Source: Thermohalobaculum sp050331335
GTDB taxonomy: Bacteria > Pseudomonadota > Alphaproteobacteria > Rhodobacterales > Rhodobacteraceae
Assembly (NCBI GenBank): GCA_050331335.1
Contig: JBHJGY010000073.1
Span: 1-64,000, forward strand
Reading direction: 5' to 3'
DNA length: 64,000 nucleotides
Shown: piece by piece, positions 1 through 7,813 of the stretch
How positions within the stretch are numbered: the first letter of the stretch is position 1
Layout: every line of letters starts with the position of its first letter
Notes under the pieces: generated by a model
The model's input: the letters and a program-made list of their open reading frames with translations, nothing else
What the model was told of the DNA's origin: nothing
Databases searched by the model: none
Program-made: the position numbers and the translations under genes

Positions 1-1
1 A

Positions 2-190
2 GGCCGCTTCAGGAGCCACACGGTTGTCGTTGCCTACGAGAAGCGCATCACCGAGCTTGAGGCCCGCAAAGCCGAGTTGAACGAGGCTATTGTTGAATCC
101 GCCAAGCCCAAAAAGGGGTTTGAGGATTCTTTTCGAACCGCCAATTTGGCCTTATCATTCAAGGTTTTAGGGGAAATGAAGAGCGGAAAT
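2..190 (+). pseudogene. 3' end of a large serine recombinase (partial), abutting a tRNA gene
   Basis: The frame open from base 2 encodes a charged helix (EKRITELEARKAELNEA), then KPKKGFEDSF and the motif LALSFKVLGEM. This is the order seen at the C-terminus of large serine recombinases: zinc-ribbon/coiled-coil tail, then an SLPFKVL-like end. The N-terminal resolvase domain lies outside the window, so I cannot say whether the whole gene is intact. No stop codon occurs before the tRNA gene; the frame simply runs on through the tRNA antisense and beyond to about 826, which is not credible protein. The boundary at about 190 is therefore a guess. The likely explanation is insertion or deletion at the tRNA that removed the native stop. 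The visible end fits an integrated element or its remnant. Confidence is good for the family and low for the end. Confidence 0.55.
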
Positions 191-197
191 TTTAGGG

Positions 198-274
198 TGG
201 CGCACCGGGGAGGATTCGAACCCCCGACCCCCAGATTCGTAGTCTGGTGCTCTATCCAGCTGAGCTACCGGTGC
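198..274 (-). tRNA. tRNA-Arg (anticodon ACG)
   Basis: On the minus strand a full 77-nt cloverleaf is visible. The acceptor stem is GCACCGG paired with CCGGTGC, followed by discriminator G and an encoded CCA. The D arm contains AGCTGGATA, the anticodon arm is CCAGA-CTACGAA-TCTGG with anticodon ACG, and the T arm carries TTCGAAT. ACG reads CGU/CGC/CGA after deamination of the wobble A by TadA. A recombinase tail ends immediately beside its 3' end, consistent with use of this gene as an integration target. Confidence 0.96.
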
Positions 275-398
275 CGCGCTCGTCAGGCGACAGCGTTTAA
301 CGTCGGCCATGCGGGAATGCAAGGCCCTGCCTCCGCGCGGGAAAACCCAACCGTCTGCCGCATGTTCCGTCGGCAATCGGGCCCGCTATCTGGCGCCC

Positions 399-3122
399 TC
401 ACCGCCCGACCAGAAGGAGCGTCTTGCTCCGCCCGGACCGTTCCAACCTCAGGGCATCGCGGCCGATCAGCGCCACCCGCCACCCGTCCACTGCATCGCC
501 CCGCGACAGGCGCCGGACCTGTCCATCGGCGGTGCGAACCAGCGCAGACCGGCCCGTCTCGAGCTGGAGGATACCGATCAGGACTGCACGATCGAGCGGC
601 AAGCCTTCGACCCGCGCGGCCACCCGGACGGTGCGTGCGGTCGGCGCTCGGATCACCTCGTCGAGCCGAGGCAAGGTTGCCGGCGCGGACGCTGTTTGGC
701 GCGCCGTACGGGCTGGCGAACGGCCGGCAGGGCGCTGAGGCGGGGGCGGCACGAGGAACACCGGCGATCGCGGAGCGGCCGCAAGGTCATCGTCGGCAGC
801 TTTCGAGGCCGCGGCCGGCCGATTAACCAGCACCGGCGGCGTCGGGCGCGGGCGCGGCGAGGGCACGGCCGGCTGGGCTGCCGGGGCTTGGCGGGCCGGC
901 CGCTCGGTCGGGGCGTGGGCCGTCCCCGCGACGGCCTCGGCCGCCGGCGCATCATCCGCGTGCGCCGAAGGGCTTGGCTCAACCGGGCCGGCGGCTTGCG
1001 GATCGGGCGGGCCAGCAGGGCGCTGCGGCGGCATCGGACTGGCAGCGACTGGCTCGGTTGTCGGCTGTGGAGCCGGGTCTTGCTCTGTCTCGGCAGCTTC
1101 GCCCGGGGCGTGCTCCGCAGGGCGGTCTTGCGCCGAAGGCTCGGCGGGCGCTGAGGGGATCCGGGGCGACGGCTGGCGCGGCGCTGGCAAAGCGGGCGAC
1201 GGACTGCCGAGCGACGCCCCCTCCGACGACGGGCTGCCGAGCGACGCCCCCTCCGAAGACGGACTGCGGCCTGCCCCTGCCCCAACCCGGCGGTTGGGCG
1301 CAACGAGGGCCTCGGGAGCGGGCGCCGCATCGCCCCCCTCGACGCCGCCGACGGGCGCCAGTTGAAGCGTCGCGACGGAGCGCCGGTCCGGCCCTGGCGG
1401 AAAGGCGGCACGCTGGAGGAGATGCTTGCTGGGCGCGAGCGCCGGTGGGAAGGGACGGCCGGGCGCCTCAAAACGCGGCGGGCCCGGCAACCTGTCGGCC
1501 TCGGGCGCCGGATGCGGGAGGAAGGGGCGCGGCGGGCTCGGCCGTCGAGGCGGACGCAGCGGCGCCGCGCTCCGGCGCAGCCAAAGGTCCGGTGCCGGAC
1601 CGGCTGCGCGGGCGGCACCCAGGGGCGCGGGGCTCAACCGTGCAAGCCGATCCAGCGGCGCGCCGTCGACCGACGGAGAGGGGTCCGGGGGCGCCCCCCC
1701 GCGCGACCCAGGGCGTCGCGGAGCTCCTGCACGGTCCGCCTCCAAGGGGGCAGCAGGCGCAGCGGGGCGGGCAGACGGCTCCCGCGGATCGGCCATTCGG
1801 GCTTCTCGGCGGTCCGCGAGCGCACCGGTTTCGGGATCGGAGGCGAGCTCGGGACGTTCCGTCGCAATGGCCGGGAGCGAGATCGGCTGGGGCGCCGGAT
1901 AAACCGGTTCGCCTGTCGCCGCGCGCACCGCCTCTGATCTGCGCGGCGCAGCCGAAACGGGCACAGGGGCATCGGCGCTGTCCGGACCGCCTCCCGCGCC
2001 CTCACCCTGCCCCGGCCGTCCGGCTAGGTCGATACCGAGTACGGCTATGGCCGTCAGGACCGCAAGAAGGGCGGCCAAGACGAACGCCACCAGCCATCCG
2101 CGATGCGCCGGCCGAAGGGCCCGGCCCTTGGGAGCTGCGGCAGGGATCGGTGGCCTGGGGCCAATGGCGCCCCCTTCGGAACGGCGCGCGCCAGGGTCAG
2201 CCGTCTCTCCCGCGGCCGGCTCGGGCTTGGCCATCCCGGGTGCGGTTAACCCGGATGGGCCCGGCTCGGATGGTCCCGGCTCGGATCGGGGCGAGGCGAC
2301 AGGAGCGGGCCATAGCGCTGTCACCGTCCCGCTCGATGCCGCCCCAGGCCCGCCATCCGGCACCGGGGCCATGGACTCGGGCAGCGGTACCCCGAACACC
2401 GGTCCATCTGGGCCGAAGACGGCGCCGGCCTCCCGCGTGCCGACCGCGACCGGCGTGAACCCCCAGCGCCGCGCATAATCCTCCGCTTCCTCGCAGGTCT
2501 GGCGGAAAGCCGCCGCAACCGTCACCTGCCCCGCGGCATCAACGGAGGAAACGGCAACGGCCAGCTCGTCCGGTGGGCTCGCCGTCTCCGCTGCGATGAA
2601 AGCCCGCGCTGCGCGCAACGACCCCAACTCGGGCGCTCCCGCGGGCAAGTTTCGGGTGAGCACTTGATCGATCGGCAACCACAACAGCGCCGGAGCGCCA
2701 CCGAGACCCCGCTCCGCGGCCAGCGCGGCCAGCGCCGTGATCCGCGTCGTGAAACCCGGACCCTCGATCTCGGCCGACCCAAGCGACCCCCAGCCGCCAT
2801 CCGCGGCCTCGGTCTGCGCATCGCGCGCGAAGACGGTGACATGGGCTGTGCTGAACTCGACCGCAAGGCAGGGCCGAGCCGGGCCCTGAGCCGCAGGCGC
2901 GGCCGGCGCGGGGGCCCGGGCATCGGGCGCATCGGGCAGCGGCGCGTCCGTGTGGGGCGGCGGGGTCTCCGTGGGCACAGCGGTCTCCAGCCAAGGGCTC
3001 GCGGGGCGGGCCGGTCCGCCCGGCACCGCATTTTGCCTGCTCGCCACGCCGCTGACCAGTGCTGCAACGCGCACCAGCCAACGCTTGGCGCTTGCAAGGC
3101 AGGGCGCGGCCGTGCCAAGCAC
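399..3122 (-). CDS. Proline-rich membrane protein with PilM-like N-terminus and PilP/GspC-like C-terminus
   Basis: A 907-residue frame. Residues about 85-250 contain a PilM/GspL-like actin-fold pattern (LAVEFSTAHVTVFAR; ALLWLPIDQVLTRNLP). One transmembrane segment follows at about 341-367. Then comes a roughly 450-residue Pro/Ala/Arg-rich linker, and a C-terminal domain at about 835-907 (ILQLETGRSALVRTADG ... RLSRGDAVDGWRVALIG) matching the PilP/GspC homology region. Such proteins resemble type II secretion or type IV pilus inner-membrane platform components, with the C-terminal domain in the periplasm. The start is uncertain: GTG at 3122 lies directly behind an in-frame TAA and lacks a Shine-Dalgarno, while GTG at 2978 has GGAG six bases upstream and may be the true start. 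No pilin, secretin or motor gene is nearby. A 30-bp tandem repeat sits in the linker. Confidence 0.6.
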   Translation of the reverse strand: MLGTAAPCLASAKRWLVRVAALVSGVASRQNAVPGGPARPASPWLETAVPTETPPPHTDAPLPDAPDARAPAPAAPAAQGPARPCLAVEFSTAHVTVFARDAQTEAADGGWGSLGSAEIEGPGFTTRITALAALAAERGLGGAPALLWLPIDQVLTRNLPAGAPELGSLRAARAFIAAETASPPDELAVAVSSVDAAGQVTVAAAFRQTCEEAEDYARRWGFTPVAVGTREAGAVFGPDGPVFGVPLPESMAPVPDGGPGAASSGTVTALWPAPVASPRSEPGPSEPGPSGLTAPGMAKPEPAAGETADPGARRSEGGAIGPRPPIPAAAPKGRALRPAHRGWLVAFVLAALLAVLTAIAVLGIDLAGRPGQGEGAGGGPDSADAPVPVSAAPRRSEAVRAATGEPVYPAPQPISLPAIATERPELASDPETGALADRREARMADPREPSARPAAPAAPLEADRAGAPRRPGSRGGAPPDPSPSVDGAPLDRLARLSPAPLGAARAAGPAPDLWLRRSAAPLRPPRRPSPPRPFLPHPAPEADRLPGPPRFEAPGRPFPPALAPSKHLLQRAAFPPGPDRRSVATLQLAPVGGVEGGDAAPAPEALVAPNRRVGAGAGRSPSSEGASLGSPSSEGASLGSPSPALPAPRQPSPRIPSAPAEPSAQDRPAEHAPGEAAETEQDPAPQPTTEPVAASPMPPQRPAGPPDPQAAGPVEPSPSAHADDAPAAEAVAGTAHAPTERPARQAPAAQPAVPSPRPRPTPPVLVNRPAAASKAADDDLAAAPRSPVFLVPPPPQRPAGRSPARTARQTASAPATLPRLDEVIRAPTARTVRVAARVEGLPLDRAVLIGILQLETGRSALVRTADGQVRRLSRGDAVDGWRVALIGRDALRLERSGRSKTLLLVGR
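1198..1269. repeat. 30-bp tandem repeat, about 2.4 copies, inside the proline-rich gene
   Basis: Two near-identical 30-bp units (1198-1227 and 1228-1257) and a partial third (1258-1269) share the core CTGCCGAGCGACGCCCCCTC. The unit is a multiple of three, so it encodes a repeated decapeptide (SSEGASLGSP) in the low-complexity linker and keeps frame. It looks like replication slippage in disordered coding sequence. Confidence 0.85.
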
Positions 3123-3183
3123 TTAAGACGCGCCAGAGACGGTCCAGGCGCGACAACGGATGCGAATGGCGATGGAGACAAGC

Positions 3184-3783
3184 ATGATCGAGGCGCGCGC
3201 ACGGCACGTGCTCAGCGAGGCGGTCTGGGCCGATGGGTCGGCTGGATGGGTGCGGCGCGTGGCGCTGGTGGCATTGGGCGTCGCGGCGCTGGCAGTGGCG
3301 GCGAAGCTGAAGCTGCCCTTCTGGCCGGTGCCGCTGACGATGCAGACCATGGTGGTGCTGATGATCGGCGCGGCCTATGGCTCCGGGCTCGGCGCGGCGA
3401 CGCTCTTGGCCTATCTGGCCCTCGGTGCGCTCGGCGCGGATGTCTTTACCGGCGCCGACAGCGGCGGCCTCGCTTATATGATGGGGGCGACCGGCGGCTA
3501 TCTCCTGGGCTTCCTGCTGGCGGTTCTGCTGACCGGTGCGTTGGCACGCCGGGGTTGGGATCGCACGGCGCTCGGCACCTTGGGCGCGATGGCGCTGGGC
3601 CTGCTGCTGATCTTCGTGCCGGGCGTGCTGTGGCTGGGCGTGCTGTTCGCGGCCGAAAAAGGTTGGACTTGGGTGTTGAGCCAAGGGGCGATCGTCTTCC
3701 TGCCGGCAGAGGCGCTGAAGCTGGCACTGGCCGCGCTTCTGCTGCCGGCGGCCTGGCGCCTGGTGGGCGAGCCGCGGGCCTAA
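3184..3783 (+). CDS. bioY: Biotin transporter BioY (ECF-type S component)
   Basis: A 199-residue very hydrophobic protein with about six membrane segments. It has the BioY hallmarks KLKLPFWPVPLTMQTMVV near the N-terminus and GADVFTG...GLAYMMGATGGYLLGF in the middle. BioY binds biotin in the inner membrane and works alone or with the EcfA/EcfT (BioM/BioN) energising module, neither of which is in this window. I chose ATG 3184 because GGAG lies six bases upstream; ATG codons at 3160, 3166 and 3172 are in frame but lack a good site. The gene diverges from the proline-rich gene across a gap under 70 bp and is followed closely by the amidohydrolase gene on the same strand, so the two may be cotranscribed. 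Confidence 0.93.
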   Translation: MIEARARHVLSEAVWADGSAGWVRRVALVALGVAALAVAAKLKLPFWPVPLTMQTMVVLMIGAAYGSGLGAATLLAYLALGALGADVFTGADSGGLAYMMGATGGYLLGFLLAVLLTGALARRGWDRTALGTLGAMALGLLLIFVPGVLWLGVLFAAEKGWTWVLSQGAIVFLPAEALKLALAALLLPAAWRLVGEPRA

Positions 3784-3809
3784 GCCTGAGTATCGGCGGC
3801 GCTCAGGCA

Positions 3810-4709
3810 GTGCTGCCGATCATCCACCATCCCGACTATCAGGTGCCGCTGCGCCGGGGGCACCCCTTCCCGATGTCGAAATACGGCTATTTGCGCGAGG
3901 CGCTGATCGCGCGCGGGCTCCTGGCGCGCGGGCGTTATCTCGCCCCGGCCCCGGCCAATGCCGGCACGGTGGGTCTCGCACATGATCCGTCTTACGTGGC
4001 GCGGGTCTTCGAGGGCGGGCTGACGGCGGCCGAAGAGCGGCGGATCGGGCTTCCTGGATCGCCGAAAGTTCGCCGCCGGGCCCGGCTCGCGACAGCCGGG
4101 ACGATACTCGCCACATGGATGGCGCTGGAACATGGGATTGCCGCCAACTCGGCCGGCGGCTCGCACCATGCGGGCCCGGAGGGCGGGGCCGGCTTTTGCG
4201 TGTTCAACGATGTGGCCGTGGCGGTGGCCGCGCTCCTGGCCCGCGGCGGACCCTGCCCGGTGCTCGTGGTCGACTGCGATGTGCATCAGGGTGACGGCAC
4301 GGCCCGGATCTTTTCCCAAGATCCCCGCGTCTTCACCTTGTCGATCCATGCCGCGCGGAACTATCCCACAGAGAAGGCGACCTCCGACATCGACCTCGCG
4401 CTTCCTGATGACACCGGCGATGCGGCCTATCTGAGCGCGCTGGAGGCGGCGCTGTCGCAGGCCCTCACCGCGGTGACGCCGAAGATCGCGTACTACAATG
4501 CCGGGGTCGATGTGTGGCGCGGGGACCGGCTCGGACGGCTTGCACTCAGCGCCGACGGGATCAGGGCGCGCGACCGGCTGGTGATCGGGCGGTTGCGCGC
4601 CGCGAAGCTGCCCGTCGTCTGCGTGCTCGGCGGCGGCTACGACCCCGATCCCGAGCGCCTCGCCCGCCACCACGCGATCCTGTTCGAGGAAGCGACCGCG
4701 CTGGCCTGA
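3810..4709 (+). CDS. Histone deacetylase / acetylpolyamine amidohydrolase superfamily protein
   Basis: About 299 residues from GTG 3810, starting LPIIHHPDYQVPL. The zinc hydrolase motifs are present in order: GGSHHAGPEGGAGFCVFND (catalytic His pair), VVDCDVHQGDGTA (zinc Asp and His), YYNAGVDVWRGDRLG, and the C-terminal VLGGGYD glycine loop. The compact length and PMSKYGYLREAL near the start resemble the short class IV-like bacterial HDACs. The substrate could be an acyl-lysine or an acetylated polyamine. It sits 26 bp after bioY and converges on a polyamine permease gene 18 bp away, which mildly favours a polyamine link, but that is inference. Longer in-frame extension upstream reads antisense through bioY and other coding sequence and is not real. 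Confidence 0.85.
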   Translation: MLPIIHHPDYQVPLRRGHPFPMSKYGYLREALIARGLLARGRYLAPAPANAGTVGLAHDPSYVARVFEGGLTAAEERRIGLPGSPKVRRRARLATAGTILATWMALEHGIAANSAGGSHHAGPEGGAGFCVFNDVAVAVAALLARGGPCPVLVVDCDVHQGDGTARIFSQDPRVFTLSIHAARNYPTEKATSDIDLALPDDTGDAAYLSALEAALSQALTAVTPKIAYYNAGVDVWRGDRLGRLALSADGIRARDRLVIGRLRAAKLPVVCVLGGGYDPDPERLARHHAILFEEATALA

Positions 4710-4727
4710 ACGCCGGAGCGCGTCCGA

Positions 4728-5528
4728 TCAGGGGCCGTCGCGGCCCCGCGCAAGCGCATGTTTGAGGCTGAGCGACCAGACCAACGTCCCCAGCGCGACG
4801 AGACCGATGAGGATTGTGGCGATCGCATTGATCTCGGGCGTCACCCCTAGCCGCACCTGGGAGAAGATCTTCATCGGCAGCGTCGTCGAGCCCGGCCCTG
4901 CGACAAAGCTGGCGATCACCAGATCGTCGAGGGAGAGCGCGAAGGACAGCAGCCATCCGGAGATGACGCCCGGCGCGATCATCGGCAGGGTGATCCGCCA
5001 GAAGACCATCGCCGGCTTGGCGCCGAGATCCTGTGCTGCCTCCTCGACCGAGCGATCGAACCCCGCGAGCCGAGCCTGCACGACAACCGCGACATAGCAC
5101 ATCGAAAAGGTGGCATGGGCGATGACCACTGTGAGGATATCGCGGTCGAGGCTCAGCGCGATGAAGGTGAGCAGAAGCGACAGGCCGATGATGACGTCCG
5201 GCATCACCAGGGGCGCGAGCACCATGCCGGAGAATAGCGTGCGGCCGAGAAAGCGCGGCACCCGGGCCAACGCATACCCCGCCATCACCCCGAGCACGGC
5301 CGCCAGGGTGGAGGCTGAGAGCGCCACGATGATCGACACCCGGGCGGCATTCATCAGTCCCTGGTTCTGCCAAAGTTCGAGATACCATTTGACCGACCAG
5401 CCGCCCCAGACGGCGACAAGGCGGCTCTCGTTGAAGCTGTAGATCACCAGGATCACGATCGGCGCGTAGAGGAAGACGAAGCCCGCCGCCATGGCCAAGC
5501 GCAGACCCAATCCCGGACCGCGGCGCAT
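4728..5528 (-). CDS. potI: Polyamine ABC transporter permease PotI
   Basis: A 266-residue inner-membrane permease with an N-terminal transmembrane segment (FVFLYAPIVILVIYSFNESR) and about six helices. The EAA loop reads VEEAAQDLGAKPAMVFWRITLP, which contacts the ATPase. Sequence and size match PotI/PotC of putrescine/spermidine importers. The start overlaps the potH stop by one base, so the two are translationally coupled. The partner ATPase and binding protein are encoded on the other strand beyond potH, rather than in the usual single potFGHI operon. Confidence 0.93.
   Translation of the reverse strand: MRRGPGLGLRLAMAAGFVFLYAPIVILVIYSFNESRLVAVWGGWSVKWYLELWQNQGLMNAARVSIIVALSASTLAAVLGVMAGYALARVPRFLGRTLFSGMVLAPLVMPDVIIGLSLLLTFIALSLDRDILTVVIAHATFSMCYVAVVVQARLAGFDRSVEEAAQDLGAKPAMVFWRITLPMIAPGVISGWLLSFALSLDDLVIASFVAGPGSTTLPMKIFSQVRLGVTPEINAIATILIGLVALGTLVWSLSLKHALARGRDGP
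4731..4747. terminator. Hairpin at the convergent HDAC/potI junction
   Basis: A perfect 7-bp stem (GGGGCCG / CGGCCCC) with a TCG loop lies at the extreme 3' coding end of potI and just beyond the HDAC stop. No T-run follows on either strand, so it is at best a weak or Rho-assisted bidirectional terminator. Confidence 0.35.
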
Positions 5529-6508
5529 CAGCCCGTCCCCCCGCGGCGCGCGATCTGTTGGAACACCACGATGGGCACCACCAGGGCGAGCACCAAAAGC
5601 ACCGCCACCGCCGAGGCCACAGGCCAGTCGCGGTTCTGGAAAAACTCGTTGAAGAGCGTGCGGCCGATCATCTGGGTGGAGGCGCCGCCCAACAGCTCGG
5701 GGATCACGTATTCACCAACGGCCGGAATGAACACCAAAAAGCTGCCGGCGAGGACGCCCGGCAGCGAAAGCGGCACCACCACCCGCCAGAAGACCGTGGC
5801 CGGGCGCGCGCCCAGATCGGCCGCAGCCTCGAGCAGGCTTTCGTCGAGCTTCTCCAGCGAGGCATAGAGCGGCAGCACCATGAAGGGGAGATAGCTGTAG
5901 ACGACCCCGATATAGACCGCGACCGGGGTCAGATGGATGATCAGCGGATCGCCGATCAGCCCGAGGCCCTGGAGCGCCTGGTTGAGCACCCCCTCGGGCT
6001 TGAGGATCCCGATCCAGGCATAGACGCGGATCAGCAGCGAGGTCCAGAACGGCAAGATAGCGGCGATAAGCAGGAGCGTCCGCCAGCGCGGGCTGCAGCG
6101 CGCCATCCCGTAGGCCATCGGGAAGCCGACGAGCAGCGCGAGCACGGTGGAGATCGCGGCGATCTGGAGACTGTTGAGGAAGGCGTTGGTGTAGAGGCAG
6201 TCGGCGGTCGGCGCCGGGAGGCTGCCGATGAACTCCCAAGCCCAGCCGACCAAGCTGCCCTCGAGGCAGCCGAGATCCGGACGGACGAAGGCGTAGTTGT
6301 CCCAAATCGGCGCAGCGAGATGCTCGAGCGCCGCCTGCGGGCTGTCCCAAACGGGTCCGTAGGGCGGCATGGCCACAAGCGGCTCGCTGATCGAGATCTT
6401 CGCCACGATCGCGAAGGGCAACAGGAAAAACACCACGAGCCAGAGATAGGGGACGGCGATGGTCGCCCGCCGGCCCCAGCTCACCCGCCCTGCCCGAGAT
6501 ACCGACAT
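5528..6508 (-). CDS. potH: Polyamine ABC transporter permease PotH
   Basis: A 326-residue permease with a first transmembrane segment near residues 17-40, then a long periplasmic loop (WDNYAFVRPDLGCLEGSLVG), typical of PotH. The core helices follow, with EAA loop LLEAAADLGARPATVFWRVV. It pairs with PotI to form the membrane channel for putrescine or spermidine. ATG 6508 was preferred over the in-frame TTG at 6523 because a GAGGG stretch precedes it. The roughly 170-bp gap to potF must hold promoters for both directions; it contains TTGACT at 6589 and 6628, but neither has a convincing -10 partner. Confidence 0.93.
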   Translation of the reverse strand: MSVSRAGRVSWGRRATIAVPYLWLVVFFLLPFAIVAKISISEPLVAMPPYGPVWDSPQAALEHLAAPIWDNYAFVRPDLGCLEGSLVGWAWEFIGSLPAPTADCLYTNAFLNSLQIAAISTVLALLVGFPMAYGMARCSPRWRTLLLIAAILPFWTSLLIRVYAWIGILKPEGVLNQALQGLGLIGDPLIIHLTPVAVYIGVVYSYLPFMVLPLYASLEKLDESLLEAAADLGARPATVFWRVVVPLSLPGVLAGSFLVFIPAVGEYVIPELLGGASTQMIGRTLFNEFFQNRDWPVASAVAVLLVLALVVPIVVFQQIARRGGTG

Positions 6509-6678
6509 CCTGCCCTCGCCCAATCAATTCGCCTTGCGACCCTAGGGCGTGCCCGGATTTTGGGCAAGCGGCGAAAATCGCCCGCCTTTTGACTTTCGGG
6601 CGAGATGCGCTGCGGCTACCCTGCCCGTTGACTCGGCCCCTAACGGGTCGAAGGCCCCGTGAGCGAGAGGAGAGTGAA

Positions 6679-7764
6679 ATGCGTCTGAAATTGTTCGCAG
6701 CCGGACTTCTGGCGGCCGCCACCAGCACCGCCGGTGCTCAAGAGCAAGTGGTCCATGTGTATAATTGGTCGGATTACATCGACGAAGAGATCCTCGCGGA
6801 GTTCGAGGCCGAAACCGGGATCCGTGTCGTCTATGACGTTTTCGACAGCAATGAATTGCTGGAGACCAAAATGCTGGCAGGTGGCTCGGGCTATGACATC
6901 GTTGTGCCCACCGGAACCTTCTTGCAGCGCCAGATCGCAGCCGGCGTGTTTCAGCCGCTCGACAAGTCGAAGCTGCCCAATCTCGAGAACATGTGGGACG
7001 AGATCGCGGCAATCACCGCCAAATACGACCCCGGCAACGACTACTCCATAAACTACATGTGGGGCACCACCGGCATCGGCTACAATGTGGCCGCGGTCGA
7101 AGAGCGGCTGGGCACCAGCACCCTCGACACATGGGACGTGATTTTCGATCCCGAAACGGTGGCCAAATTCGCCGATTGCGGCATTCACATGCTCGATGCG
7201 CCGACCGAGATGATCCCCGCAGCGCTCAACTATCTGGGACTGTCCCCGGACAGCCACGACCCTGAAGAGATCCGCCAGGCCGCCGAGCTTCTCGCCTCGG
7301 TCCGCCCGCACATCGCACAGTTCCACTCGTCGCAGTACATCAACGGGCTGGCCAACGGCGATATCTGCCTTGCTGTCGGATGGTCGGGCGACATTCTCCA
7401 GGCGCGTGACCGTGCAGCCGAGGCCGATAACGGCGTTGTCGTGGAGTATGCGATCCCCAACGAAGGGGCACAGATGTGGTTCGACCAGATGGCGATCCCG
7501 GCCGATGCCCCCAACCCCGAGCTTGCGCATGTGCTGCTCGATTATCTGATGCGTCCCGAAGTGATCGCGAAAGCCTCGAATTACGTCTATTTCGCGAATG
7601 GCAACAAGGCGTCGCAACCTTTGCTCAATGAGGACGTGATCGGCGACCCGGCCATCTACCCGCCGCAGGAAACGGTCGAGAACCTTTTCGTCATCACCCC
7701 GTATCCGCCGCGGGTGCAGCGCGTGGTGACCCGTGAATGGACCCGGGTGAAAACCGGTTCCTGA
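6679..7764 (+). CDS. potF: Periplasmic polyamine-binding protein PotF
   Basis: A 361-residue periplasmic protein with a Sec signal peptide (MRLKLFAAGLLAAATSTAGA, cleavage near residue 20). The mature start VVHVYNWSDYIDEEILAEF is diagnostic of PotD/PotF proteins. Further ligand-pocket motifs are GYDIVVPTGTFLQRQI, NYMWGTTGIGYN and LAVGWSGDI. A GAGAGGAGAG stretch precedes ATG 6679. It captures putrescine/spermidine and delivers it to PotHI. A GC-rich hairpin separates it from potG, which would let the binding protein be made in excess of the ATPase. Only the start is shared with the divergent permease genes. Confidence 0.95.
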   Translation: MRLKLFAAGLLAAATSTAGAQEQVVHVYNWSDYIDEEILAEFEAETGIRVVYDVFDSNELLETKMLAGGSGYDIVVPTGTFLQRQIAAGVFQPLDKSKLPNLENMWDEIAAITAKYDPGNDYSINYMWGTTGIGYNVAAVEERLGTSTLDTWDVIFDPETVAKFADCGIHMLDAPTEMIPAALNYLGLSPDSHDPEEIRQAAELLASVRPHIAQFHSSQYINGLANGDICLAVGWSGDILQARDRAAEADNGVVVEYAIPNEGAQMWFDQMAIPADAPNPELAHVLLDYLMRPEVIAKASNYVYFANGNKASQPLLNEDVIGDPAIYPPQETVENLFVITPYPPRVQRVVTREWTRVKTGS

Positions 7765-7775
7765 CGCCGATCGCG

Positions 7776-7794
7776 GGGGGCGCGTGCCGCCCCC
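7776..7794 (+). terminator. Intercistronic hairpin between potF and potG
   Basis: A 7-bp stem GGGGGCG / CGCCCCC with loop CGTGC lies 11 bp after the potF stop, without a T-run. Hairpins directly after binding-protein genes typically stabilise the upstream mRNA segment or attenuate downstream expression. Confidence 0.5.
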
Positions 7795-7813
7795 TGCCCT
7801 GCCGGAGATCCCG

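Noticed and set aside
77..826. 249-residue plus-strand frame spanning the tRNA gene
   Set aside because: Only the first part matches a recombinase tail; the rest is antisense to the tRNA and to the proline-rich gene.
1198..1269. Short regular repeats considered as a CRISPR array
   Set aside because: Units are directly adjacent with no spacers and encode an in-frame peptide repeat.
2664..3809. Long upstream extension of the HDAC reading frame on the plus strand
   Set aside because: It runs antisense through the proline-rich gene and out of frame through bioY; composition is that of a GC-rich shadow frame and no start signal supports it.
5558..6592. 344-residue plus-strand frame opposite potH
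   Set aside because: A His/Arg/Glu-rich antisense shadow typical of high-GC genes; potH on the other strand is unmistakable.
6589..6633. TTGACT elements as sigma-70 -35 boxes for potF
   Set aside because: Neither copy has a TATAAT-like hexamer 16-18 bp downstream, so I do not annotate a promoter.
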